In this document: positions 18,035 through 25,762 of the stretch, in pieces
Position numbering within the stretch: position 1 is the stretch's first letter
How the letters are laid out: every line of letters starts with the position of its first letter
Source: Pseudoalteromonas sp. XMcav2-N
GTDB lineage: Bacteria; Pseudomonadota; Gammaproteobacteria; Enterobacterales; Alteromonadaceae
Direction: 5' to 3'
Assembly: GCF_024124545.1 (NCBI RefSeq)
Contig: NZ_JAMXSF010000001.1
Coordinates: 248,001 to 312,000 of the forward strand
Length of the DNA: 64,000 bases
Notes under the pieces: generated by a model
Seen by the model: only the letters and a program-made list of their open reading frames with translations
Told to the model about the DNA's origin: nothing
Database searches by the model: none
Position numbers and translations under genes: made by a program

Positions 18035-19756
18035 TCAGCCGTAAATATTTTCTCCCAGATACCGCTTCGCCTTTTGAGGTTTGATCCGAGTCAGATCAAC
18101 CAAAACTAAGCCGTCGATACAGTTATTAAAATCAGGGTCTATGCTGAAACTCAGGAAATTCACACCATCGGGTTCGCATAATTCGGTATATTGCTTAAAC
18201 AGGGTCGGGACCTGTGCGCCCATATTCGCCATGATGTGTTTGAGTTCAGCAAAATCCTCTTTAATATCATCACCACAAAATAACTGAGCAAAGGCTTGCT
18301 GCTGAGAAGGGGTAAATTTAAACTCGTTTTTCGGAGTCGCGAGGGAAGCCAGATTTGAGAAATAATGCTGGTAGTGGTAAATCAGCATAGCTTTGGCTTT
18401 ATCTGGCAGCGCGTTAGATAAACTGACTGCACCAAACAGATAACGGTGGTGCGGATAACGTTTGACAAAGGCACCTATACCATACCAAAGATAATCCAGG
18501 CTTTTACGTCCCCAGTATTTTGGCTGTACAAAGCTTCTGCCCAATTCCAGGCCATGCTCAAAATAGGGCTGCATATGTTCAGAGTAATTAAACAAACTGG
18601 TGGTGTATAAGCCTTCAGTACCCTGCTCGTTGATAACGGTTTGTGCACTGGCCAGTCGATAGGCACCGACCAGCTCAAGCTGTTTCGCATCCCACAGCAC
18701 CAGGTGTTGGTAGTACATATCATATTTGTCTATATCGCGACGCTTGCCACTGCCCTCGCCGACAGCACGAAATGCAATTTCTCTGAGCCGACCCAGTTCA
18801 CGGAAAATCGGTGAACTACCTTGATATTGATACAGGTATATCTGCATGCCATCCTGGGTTTCCCCCAAACGCTCACAGGTTTCAATTGCCTGTTTGAGCT
18901 CTTTTTTACACTCCGGAACCGCGATTGGAGACTGAGTCTTAAGAGGTAAAGACTTTTTCGAGGTCAGTCGGTAAAGTTGCTTGCGGATCAGAGCAACAAT
19001 CTCTTTGTCTTTGAGGTTTTCCAGCAGGTAGGAGGCGGGTGGAATACTGGCACCTATTTCAAATTCTAAGGACTTCTGGCGCTGCTTAAACATTTCTTTG
19101 ACCAGCAGCAAACTGGCTAAGGGCTTGTAGATCATAGAGGTGCCGTAAAATAGGGGGCTATTCTTGGCTTTGATATAGATGGGTAGAATAGGGCAGTTGG
19201 CCTTTTTGGCCATGCGTAAAAATCCGGAGTTCCACTTGCAATCCTTAATGCCTGTTGGTCCCAGGCGAGACACTTCTCCGGCTGGAAAAATAAGTAATGC
19301 ACCGTCTTGCTTAAGGTGGTGCTGGATATTGGCCAGCTCCTGTTTGCGACTTGCACCGGATAGATTGTCAACCGGCAACAACAGCGAGTGCATAGGAGTG
19401 ATAGACATGAGCATTCTGTTGGCCACGACTTTCAAATCAGGGCGTACCTGGGCCAGCACCTTGATCAGTGCCAGAGCATCTAATGAACCAATAGGGTGAT
19501 TGGCGACTATCACTACGCTCCCTTCACTGGGTATATGCTCGATTTGTTTGGGTTTAAAGCGTGCATCAAAGTCGAGCTCTTCTAAGACTTGTTCTACGAA
19601 TTCAAGCCCCTGCAGGTGTGGGTAGGTATCAGCAAAGGCGACAAACTCCTGTTCATGAAGTAAGTAACCCAGACCCTTTTTTACTAACCCTTTTACTTTA
19701 GGTGAATTTTCCAATTGAGGCAGGTTTGCTTCAATGACCTTATCTACACTGATCAT
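18035..19756 (-). CDS. olsF: Bifunctional ornithine-lipid synthase, OlsF type
   Basis: A 573-residue two-domain acyltransferase. The N-terminal half has PlsC/OlsA-like motifs: NHPIGSLD (86-93, an H-x5-D variant of the usual HX4D) and FPAGEVSR (157-164). The C-terminal half (about 320-470) resembles the OlsB/hemolysin-type GNAT domain: FRELGRLREIAFRAVGEG, DKYDMYYQHLVLWD and GAYRLA. This order matches OlsF, which in Serratia and relatives N-acylates ornithine and then O-acylates the lyso-lipid, making a phosphorus-free membrane lipid at the inner membrane. Family membership is inferred from domain order; I cannot exclude a different amino-acid head group. A candidate Pho box lies upstream, and a thioredoxin-like gene follows. 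Confidence 0.78.
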   Translation of the reverse strand: MISVDKVIEANLPQLENSPKVKGLVKKGLGYLLHEQEFVAFADTYPHLQGLEFVEQVLEELDFDARFKPKQIEHIPSEGSVVIVANHPIGSLDALALIKVLAQVRPDLKVVANRMLMSITPMHSLLLPVDNLSGASRKQELANIQHHLKQDGALLIFPAGEVSRLGPTGIKDCKWNSGFLRMAKKANCPILPIYIKAKNSPLFYGTSMIYKPLASLLLVKEMFKQRQKSLEFEIGASIPPASYLLENLKDKEIVALIRKQLYRLTSKKSLPLKTQSPIAVPECKKELKQAIETCERLGETQDGMQIYLYQYQGSSPIFRELGRLREIAFRAVGEGSGKRRDIDKYDMYYQHLVLWDAKQLELVGAYRLASAQTVINEQGTEGLYTTSLFNYSEHMQPYFEHGLELGRSFVQPKYWGRKSLDYLWYGIGAFVKRYPHHRYLFGAVSLSNALPDKAKAMLIYHYQHYFSNLASLATPKNEFKFTPSQQQAFAQLFCGDDIKEDFAELKHIMANMGAQVPTLFKQYTELCEPDGVNFLSFSIDPDFNNCIDGLVLVDLTRIKPQKAKRYLGENIYG

Positions 19757-19794
19757 ATTTCAATTCTCATGTTCTATAACCGCTTTTCGTCAAG

Positions 19795-19837
19795 ATTAAG
19801 AACTCTCCATGACAAACAAGTTGCAGCTGTATGTCAG
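19795..19837 (-). promoter_or_regulatory. Candidate Pho box and -10 element upstream of olsF
   Basis: Read on the minus strand, three heptamers repeat every 11 bases: CTGACAT (19837-19831), CTGCAAC (19826-19820) and TTGTCAT (19815-19809). The PhoB half-site is CTGTCAT. A -10-like CTTAAT (19800-19795) starts 9 nt after the last repeat, the spacing seen in PhoB-activated promoters. The start codon is 38 bases further on. The call is by eye. Confidence 0.5.
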
Positions 19838-19920
19838 TTTGATGGCCGTCGTGTAAGTACGACTTAAGACAGGGTTTTTTGATACAGTAATGATGATTGA
19901 AAAAGAATATAGGAAAGAGC

Positions 19921-20841
19921 ATGGCATTATTAGTCTGTGTAACAGGCAGAGACAACAGCAAACTGATGGCGGGACTGCGGGAGCACCTGCCGGGGGTAGA
20001 CGTCAGAGAGTGGCCCGAGGGAGGCAACCTGGCTGAGATTGAATTTGTTTTGGCCTGGAATGCACCAGAATCTCTATGGCGACAGTTGCCTAATCTCAAA
20101 GTGGTTCAGTCTTTTGGTGCCGGTGTCGACGGTATTCCATTGTCTGAGTTGCCCGCAGAGGTCAAGGTGTGTCGGATTGTGGATCCGGCGCTTGCAGAAG
20201 ATATGGCGGAATATGTGCTGGGGCATGTGCTGGCGCATAAACTTCGCTTACCACTGTATTATCAACAACAACAACAGCGGCTTTGGCGCCCTAAGCGGGC
20301 AAGTGGTGGCAATCGGGTAGGCATCATGGGATTGGGGCAGCTAGGTCAGGTGGTTGCTAAAAAGATGCTGCAAAATAACTTTGAAGTCATAGGCTGGTCC
20401 AGAAGTGAAAAAGCATTACCTGGCATTTCACAGTTTTGGGGAGCCGAGCAGCTTCATTTGTTTGCGTCGCAGTGTGATTATCTGGTCTGTTTATTGCCAT
20501 TAACACCGCAAACCCGGGAGATACTGGACAAGGATTTATTTCAGTCTATGCCATCGCATGGCGTCATTATTAACGTAGCCAGAGGCGCGCATATTAATGA
20601 AGCAGATCTGCTTAATGCATTGAATACAGAGCAGCTTGCCGCAGCCACGTTGGATGTTTTTGCACAGGAGCCGGTTGCAGCGGATCACCCGTTCTGGTTC
20701 CATCGAAAAATCACAATGACACCTCATGTAGCGGCGCTGACAAGTCTGAAAACGGCAATCGCACAGATTGTTGCGAATATGCAAGCGATGCAAAGGAACG
20801 AACCTTTGTCTTATTGTGTTGATGCCACCTTGGGTTATTAG
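19921..20841 (+). CDS. ghrA: D-2-hydroxyacid dehydrogenase, GhrA-like
   Basis: A 306-residue NAD(P)H-dependent 2-hydroxyacid dehydrogenase. The Rossmann motif is GLGQLG (137-142), with the catalytic triad Arg 221 (VARGAH), Glu 250 (QEPV) and His 269 (TPHVAA). FGAGVD, WSRSEKALPGISQF and the C-terminal GY resemble E. coli GhrA (glyoxylate/hydroxypyruvate reductase, 312 residues). It would reduce glyoxylate or hydroxypyruvate in the cytoplasm; exact substrate is inferred. The ATG at 19921 follows AGGAAAGAGC; a TTG at 19897 is in frame but lacks a site. It is divergent from olsF, sharing a 164-base control region. Confidence 0.85.
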   Translation: MALLVCVTGRDNSKLMAGLREHLPGVDVREWPEGGNLAEIEFVLAWNAPESLWRQLPNLKVVQSFGAGVDGIPLSELPAEVKVCRIVDPALAEDMAEYVLGHVLAHKLRLPLYYQQQQQRLWRPKRASGGNRVGIMGLGQLGQVVAKKMLQNNFEVIGWSRSEKALPGISQFWGAEQLHLFASQCDYLVCLLPLTPQTREILDKDLFQSMPSHGVIINVARGAHINEADLLNALNTEQLAAATLDVFAQEPVAADHPFWFHRKITMTPHVAALTSLKTAIAQIVANMQAMQRNEPLSYCVDATLGY

Positions 20842-21053
20842 TGGAAACGGACATATGTCAGGGTGACAGAACGTGGAAGTAGCCCACACTTTTAAGGGTC
20901 TAATATGGCAGGAGAGTGACAGAGGTTACTTTCCTGGTGGGTCGAAAGCCTAAGATAACCCCTTCTACAAAATACTGTATAAAAAAACATCTTGTGACAT
21001 CTTATTACATTCAGTAAGTTATCAAAAAAACAATAATAACTAGGTCGCTCGCT

Positions 21054-21209
21054 ATGAATAGTAACCAAGGTGGCGTGAAGCTATCCGTCGTGCTCTTATC
21101 AGTCATTGTGTTGGGTGTAATGGCATGGTTTAATCAGGCCAATGCCGAGATGGCCCCTGCACCTCAGCAAACTGAAGAGGAAGCCAAGCTACTCCCGAAG
21201 GTTGAATAA
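21054..21209 (+). CDS. 51-residue single-membrane-span protein
   Basis: A short frame encoding 51 residues: polar start MNSNQGGVK, a hydrophobic stretch LSVVLLSVIVLGVMAWF (about 10-26), NQANA, then a Pro-, Glu- and Gln-rich tail ending LLPKVE. It is either a bitopic membrane peptide or, with cleavage after NANA-like residues (QANA, 31), a small exported peptide. The ribosome-binding site is weak (TAGG, 11 nt before ATG) and an AT-rich promoter-like stretch lies upstream. It converges on smrA with 22 bases between stops. I do not recognise a family. Confidence 0.5.
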   Translation: MNSNQGGVKLSVVLLSVIVLGVMAWFNQANAEMAPAPQQTEEEAKLLPKVE

Positions 21210-21231
21210 GCGACAGCTACTCACACAATTG

Positions 21232-21813
21232 TTACCTTTTTGCATGTCGCTCACGGTTCTCTACTTTTTTCTCTTCGCTTTTCTTAAGCAAAACATAGGT
21301 CGAGCCATTTCCCCCGTGGCAACTCAGTGCTGAATGAAAAGCCAATGTCTGAGGCATCTCCTGCAACCACTTATTACAGTAGCTTTTCAGAATGGCTGGG
21401 AAAGGTTTACTCTTTAAACCAATACCATGGCGTATTAGCAACACCCTGATGCTACGTTGGTGGCAGTCAGTGATAAAGTCGAAAAGTGATTTTCTGGCTT
21501 CACGGAAAGGTTTTCCATGCAAGTCCAGCGTTGCATCAATTTGATATTTACCAAGCCTGAGGTTTTTAAATACGCCTTGCTGCACACCATCTTTTTTATA
21601 GCTGAGCAAATCATGAGGGTCGAGCAAGTCAACGTATTCGGTTGAAAGAAAGTTGGGATCGAAGTCCTGTTCTTGCTCTGCGGCTTCTCTGCGCGCAAGT
21701 TGTGCCAGAGTCGGTTCGTTTTGTTGACGTTTTAGGTGAGCTTGATTGTCTTGTGCCAGAGGGACAACATCCCCCATTGAGGCGAGAAAAAGTTCTTCAT
21801 CTGTCATGGCCAT
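21232..21813 (-). CDS. smrA: Smr-domain endonuclease SmrA
   Basis: A 193-residue protein with the small MutS-related (Smr) domain in its C-terminal half: LDLHGKPFREARKSLFDFI, LIRHGIGLKSKPF and LSCHGGNGSTYVLL. The LDLHG and HGxG motifs are the catalytic signatures. The N-terminal region (MTDEELFLASMGDVVPL) and the tail ENRERHAKR match E. coli SmrA (YdaL, 187 residues), a nicking endonuclease. The cellular role is not well established. It is transcribed convergently with the 51-residue gene. Confidence 0.88.
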   Translation of the reverse strand: MAMTDEELFLASMGDVVPLAQDNQAHLKRQQNEPTLAQLARREAAEQEQDFDPNFLSTEYVDLLDPHDLLSYKKDGVQQGVFKNLRLGKYQIDATLDLHGKPFREARKSLFDFITDCHQRSIRVLLIRHGIGLKSKPFPAILKSYCNKWLQEMPQTLAFHSALSCHGGNGSTYVLLKKSEEKKVENRERHAKR

Positions 21814-21944
21814 ACTGCGTCTCCAAAACTAATGGGTGTGGCCAGATTGTAGCGCAGCCTAAGGGATTAGAAAATATCTTTCGGGGACGGATGGAGGTTT
21901 TATAGCCTGCGACAAGAAACTGCCATTGTGCAGGCTAGTCAAGA

Positions 21945-22184
21945 CTAGGGCGTATTGTACTGCTCGTGAGTAAAAAGCTTGAACAGATAAAATGAATTAA
22001 TCAGAATTAGACCTAAGTTCGAGATCACTGAAGTATTCATCAGATCCAGGCTGAACAAGAGAAACAGGATGCTACAGGTCGCCAATGCTGCACCGCGCAG
22101 CAGGGTTTTATGATTAATAAAAAAGGCACCAAATCCTAGCACTAGCAGTAATAAATTAAGTAGCCAGTCAAATTCGTTCGGCAT
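21945..22184 (-). CDS. Small inner-membrane protein of unknown function
   Basis: A 79-residue (82 if a TTG at 22193 is used), strongly hydrophobic protein with three predicted membrane spans: LLNLLLLVLGFGAFFI, AALATCSILFLLFSL and LGLILINSFYLFKLF. GGAG lies 4 nt before the TTG and 13 nt before the ATG, so the start is undecided. The pattern resembles short YgjV-like inner-membrane proteins but I cannot assign it. It lies alone between smrA and another membrane-protein gene on the same strand. Confidence 0.6.
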   Translation of the reverse strand: MPNEFDWLLNLLLLVLGFGAFFINHKTLLRGAALATCSILFLLFSLDLMNTSVISNLGLILINSFYLFKLFTHEQYNTP

Positions 22185-22286
22185 GATCGTCAAAGTACTC
22201 CAGGTTGTTCAATAAAGGGGCGCCATTATGCGCCTCAACCTCCGTCTCTTCAAACGAGTATTTTTATAATTTTCAGATTAGTTTTT

Positions 22287-22745
22287 TTAATCTAAAATCA
22301 GTTTTATGAGTGCGGAAATAAAACCTTGTTGCTCGATAATTTGATATTTTTGGCAGGAGTCAGGATCGCGTTCATCCTGGCACAGATAGAGTGTATTTCG
22401 CTCTAAAGCGGGTCTGATATGCAGGTTTGAATCAAACAAAATCGGTTGAACTCCGGGTAAACCTGGCCAATACACACTCTGTGCAACCAGGCCGAGTTTT
22501 TCGTAAGTGATGAGTTTAGGCTTGGGAAAAATGATAATCAGAAGTAGTAAAATAGCTGCACCAATCCAGCGGTTTTTGTTTGGTTTTGCTTCTTGTTGTT
22601 GTGCAGCTGCAAGTTGCGCTTGTTGCTGCTGTTGTAACGCTCGTTGCTGTTGAGGTGATAAGCGTTTTTTTTGTGTCGGTCGTTTTTTCTTTGACCTGGC
22701 ATCTACCTGATTGAGCAGTGTCTGTTTTTTTGGTCTTTGTGCCAT
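22287..22745 (-). CDS. Gln-rich single-span membrane protein of unknown function
   Basis: A 152-residue protein. The N-terminal 55 residues are basic then Gln/Ala-rich (KKKRPTQKKRLSPQQQRAL, then runs of Gln). One membrane span follows (WIGAAILLLLIIIF, about 60-73), then a domain of about 75 residues with two Cys (YLCQDERDPDSCQKY). The positive N terminus suggests a cytoplasmic tail and a periplasmic C-terminal domain with a possible disulfide. I do not recognise the family. An AT-rich stretch just downstream of the stop has no clear terminator. Confidence 0.65.
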   Translation of the reverse strand: MAQRPKKQTLLNQVDARSKKKRPTQKKRLSPQQQRALQQQQQAQLAAAQQQEAKPNKNRWIGAAILLLLIIIFPKPKLITYEKLGLVAQSVYWPGLPGVQPILFDSNLHIRPALERNTLYLCQDERDPDSCQKYQIIEQQGFISALIKLILD

Positions 22746-22834
22746 GCTTTGCTATAGCCTTTTGTTTGCAGGACTCTATAATAGTTCTATGCTAATAATA
22801 GCGCATTTCAATTGACTAGCCCACGGGAAAGGAT

Positions 22835-23218
22835 ATGGAACAACAAATCTCTATACTAATTGTTGATGACGTAGGCACTGTTCGCAGTTTCTTGCATCAA
22901 ACCCTGATGCATTTGGGGATCGATAACGTAAAAGAAGCATCGACAGCGAAGCAATGTATCACCGCCTGTGAGGAACGTCACTTCGATATCGTTTTTTTAG
23001 ACATCGAGCTGCCTGACGGAGATGGAAAGGAGCTGATAGCAGAGCTTGCTGAGATTAACCCAGACATCAATGTAGTGATGGTGTCGGCGCATTCAACGGT
23101 TGATAATGTGAAAGATGCGATTGAACGAGGTGCGAAAGGGTTTGTTGTTAAGCCTTTTTCGCCAAAGAAAATTGCGGCGATGCTAAAGAAGTTTTATCCA
23201 AAGCTAGAGTTGGCCTGA
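22835..23218 (+). CDS. Single-domain response regulator (CheY-like)
   Basis: A 127-residue stand-alone receiver domain. It has the acidic pair DD (10-11), the phospho-acceptor Asp in FLDIELPDGDG (about 56), a Ser in VSAHS (about 85) and the Lys in VVKPFS (about 107). There is no output domain, so it must signal by protein contact or phosphotransfer, like CheY or Spo0F. No kinase or chemotaxis gene is adjacent, so the partner is unknown. GGAAAGGAT precedes the start. Confidence 0.85.
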   Translation: MEQQISILIVDDVGTVRSFLHQTLMHLGIDNVKEASTAKQCITACEERHFDIVFLDIELPDGDGKELIAELAEINPDINVVMVSAHSTVDNVKDAIERGAKGFVVKPFSPKKIAAMLKKFYPKLELA

Positions 23219-23340
23219 GTACTGACTCGCAGTGGAGGGGGAGAGCCATGTTCGGCTTTTCCATATACTGCCGACACACTTCCACACACGGATTTGTGTC
23301 TACTGCCTGAGTTAGCAGTGCAATGGCTTTTTTCAGGCAT

Positions 23341-23367
23341 AAAAAAACCGACTTACGTCGGCTTTTT
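23341..23367. terminator. Terminator of rpsT, usable from both sides
   Basis: The stem CCGAC / GTCGG with a 4-nt loop is extended by A:T pairs and bordered by A7 on one side and T5 on the other. It lies between the CheY-like gene and rpsT, which converge. Confidence 0.85.
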
Positions 23368-23384
23368 CATATCCAATACCACAA

Positions 23385-23645
23385 TTATAGCGCTTTGATC
23401 TTAGCAGCTAGGCGGCTCTTATGACGAGCAGCTTTGTTTTTGTGGATAAGACCTTTAGTTGCGTAACGGTCCAGGATAGGTGTAGCAACAGCGAAAGCTT
23501 GCTGTGCAGCTTCTTTGTCACCAGCTTCAATAGCAGCTACTACTTTTTTGAAGTAAGTACGCATCATTGAACGACGGCTTGCGTTGTGCTGACGACGTTT
23601 TTCGCTAGTGATAGCGCGTTTTTTTGCAGACTTGATGTTAGCCAA
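23385..23645 (-). CDS. rpsT: 30S ribosomal protein S20
   Basis: An 86-residue basic protein of the length of S20, starting [21 protein letters not shown] with the conserved SRRSMMRT and [17 protein letters not shown] segments. It binds 16S rRNA early in 30S assembly. The gene lies divergently from murJ, the same arrangement as in P. aeruginosa. A promoter is visible at 23693-23721. Regulation in E. coli is by S20 autogenous control; the sequence does not settle this here. Confidence 0.98.
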   Translation of the reverse strand: MANIKSAKKRAITSEKRRQHNASRRSMMRTYFKKVVAAIEAGDKEAAQQAFAVATPILDRYATKGLIHKNKAARHKSRLAAKIKAL

Positions 23646-23692
23646 GGTATGCTCCTAACAATCTTAAAATAAGCTTAGTTTAAAGGCCGAGG

Positions 23693-23721
23693 AATATGCC
23701 CTTTTTATTCTTTAAAGTCAA
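23693..23721 (-). promoter_or_regulatory. Probable rpsT promoter
   Basis: On the minus strand TTGACT (23721-23716) and CATATT (23698-23693) are separated by 17 bases, fitting a sigma-70 promoter about 50 bases upstream of the rpsT start. Confidence 0.55.
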
Positions 23722-24099
23722 TAAAAATTCCCCTCGGCTGGTCAATTTGTTTGCTTATCGTGTTTGTCCCTAGCCTCTCGCAGCCATAAGTGGCTAGTTG
23801 GGTTGCACGATAGCTTGTCTGAAACGATTGGGTGCAATCAAATTCTCAGATCATATACCAAGTTAGCACCTGTAACAGCACACGGCTTGGCAGTCTGGGC
23901 GCATTGTAACAAATCCATAATCGCTCTACTAGAGTGTTTATGACGATCGTCAAAAACGAGGGTAAATTTGCCTGGCTGAGCCATTTTGATTGAGCCCGAT
24001 TTGCCAGGCCTGGTTTCGCAAAAGCCCTGAGTTAGACGAGTATTTATCTTGATCTTATTGTGGCATAATTCCGCGAAAAATTTATCTGAGGAAATACTG
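23722..24099. other. rpsT-murJ intergenic region
   Basis: About 380 bases between divergent genes. Near the murJ end an extended -10 (TGGCATAAT, 24061-24069) ends about 30 bases before the murJ start at 24100 without a strong -35. A 207-codon minus-strand frame overlapping this region and murJ is judged spurious. Nothing else is recognised. Confidence 0.45.
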
Positions 24100-25686
24100 T
24101 TGGCAAAGGGGCTGTTTAAATCTGGCATGATTGTGAGTGCCATGACTATGATATCCAGGGTAATGGGTCTAGTCCGAGATGCTGTGGTGGCTAATCTGCT
24201 GGGAGCAGGGCTTGCCGCGGATGTTTTCCTGTTTGCAAACCGTATTCCGAATTTTATGCGCCGTCTATTTGCTGAGGGGGCGTTTGCACAGGCGTTTGTT
24301 CCTGTTCTGGCTGAAATCAAGGAGCAGCATGGGGATGACAAAGTCAGGGTTTTTGTTGCACAGGCTGCAGGTACCCTGGGTACTATTCTGATGCTTGTTA
24401 CCATAATTGGCGTTGTAGGGTCACCAGTGATAGCTGGTTTGTTTGGCACCAGTTGGTTCATTGACTGGTGGCAGGGTGGTGAAAATGCTGAGAAGTTTGT
24501 ACTGGCAAGCGCACTGCTTAAATTTACCTTTCCTTATCTGTTCTTTATCTCATTGGTTGCACTCAGTGGGGCTGTGCTTAATGTGTATAATCGCTTTTCT
24601 GTCGCGGCGTTTACACCGGTATTGCTAAATATCAGTATTATCAGCTGTGCGCTATTGTTGCATGACCGATTTGAGCAGGGCGCTTATGCGTTAGCAATAG
24701 GCGTATTTCTCGGTGGTCTGATCCAATTCCTGTTTCAATTGCCGTTTTTGGCCCGCTTGGGCATGCTGTCACGGCCAAGGTTTGCCTGGCGTTCACCTGA
24801 AGTGACAAAGGTGCGTAAGCTGATGTTGCCCGCCATGTTTGGTGTATCTGTTAGCCAGATTAACCTGTTACTGGATACGATAATTGCAGCTGCATTGGCA
24901 ACCAGCTCAATTGCCTGGTTGTATTATGCTGACAGACTGATTGAATTTCCACTCGGTTTATTTGGGATAGGGATTGCGACGGTGATTTTACCCGCACTGT
25001 CGAAATTGCACGCTAAAGACAGTGTTCAGGAATTCCAGCAAACACTCGACTGGGGTGTGCGGTTTGTCATATTTTTGGGAATACCTGCGATGGCTGGACT
25101 GATGCTGATTAGTCCCCTGATTATCTCTGTTTTGTTTGGCCACGGCGAATTTAATCAGGGAGAGCATGACAATGTTGCTGCCGTGAGCGGCGCTGTTACA
25201 GCTTACTCGGTCGGTTTGGTGAGCTTTATGCTGATTAAAGTATTGGCCCCCGGCTTTTTTGCACGGCAAGACACAAAAACCCCCGTTAAGATTGGGATTA
25301 TTGCCATGTCATTGAATATGTTGTTTAACCTGATGCTTGCCCCTTTTATTGGCTATCTGGGACTTGCGCTGGCAACAGCATTATCCGCAACTTGTAATGC
25401 AGCCTTGTTATACAGGCAGCTCAATCTGCAAGGTGTCTATCGCGTGTCCGGATTTACTCTGGCATTCACCGCTAAGTGTATCCTCTCCAGTGTCGTTATG
25501 TCTGGCATATTGCTATGGTTGAATCGTCAATTGCCCTGGCAGGACAGTGAACTGACAACACAAATCGGCATATTGGGTCTTCAGCTGGTCGCAGCGATAG
25601 TGGTCTATTTTGGTATGATGTACCTGATGGGGGTTCGTTTGAGTACACTTAAAGACAGTTCAGCAGCGCCTGTACAGACTGCGTAG
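24100..25686 (+). CDS. murJ: Lipid II flippase MurJ
   Basis: A 528-residue polytopic inner-membrane protein (about 14 spans) of the MOP superfamily. The N-terminal MISRVMGLVRDAVVANLLGAG and RIPNFMRRLFAEGAFAQAFVPVLAE blocks are diagnostic for MurJ/MviN. It flips lipid II to the periplasm for peptidoglycan synthesis. A TTG start at 24100 is preferred: GAGGA lies 7 nt upstream, it gives the family N terminus, and a possible extended -10 lies downstream of the alternative TTG at 24049. ribF follows after 76 bases, as in P. aeruginosa. Confidence 0.93.
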   Translation: MAKGLFKSGMIVSAMTMISRVMGLVRDAVVANLLGAGLAADVFLFANRIPNFMRRLFAEGAFAQAFVPVLAEIKEQHGDDKVRVFVAQAAGTLGTILMLVTIIGVVGSPVIAGLFGTSWFIDWWQGGENAEKFVLASALLKFTFPYLFFISLVALSGAVLNVYNRFSVAAFTPVLLNISIISCALLLHDRFEQGAYALAIGVFLGGLIQFLFQLPFLARLGMLSRPRFAWRSPEVTKVRKLMLPAMFGVSVSQINLLLDTIIAAALATSSIAWLYYADRLIEFPLGLFGIGIATVILPALSKLHAKDSVQEFQQTLDWGVRFVIFLGIPAMAGLMLISPLIISVLFGHGEFNQGEHDNVAAVSGAVTAYSVGLVSFMLIKVLAPGFFARQDTKTPVKIGIIAMSLNMLFNLMLAPFIGYLGLALATALSATCNAALLYRQLNLQGVYRVSGFTLAFTAKCILSSVVMSGILLWLNRQLPWQDSELTTQIGILGLQLVAAIVVYFGMMYLMGVRLSTLKDSSAAPVQTA

Positions 25687-25762
25687 GCTTTATTCGCATT
25701 TGCTGGTAACTTGGGTATAATCGGGCTTTTATACTGCTTTAGTAATCACAGGTGTTAGTTGT

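Noticed and set aside
23838..24461. 207-codon minus-strand frame overlapping the start of murJ
   Set aside because: It is antisense to a certain gene, the composition is that of a shadow frame, and it would cover the murJ control region.
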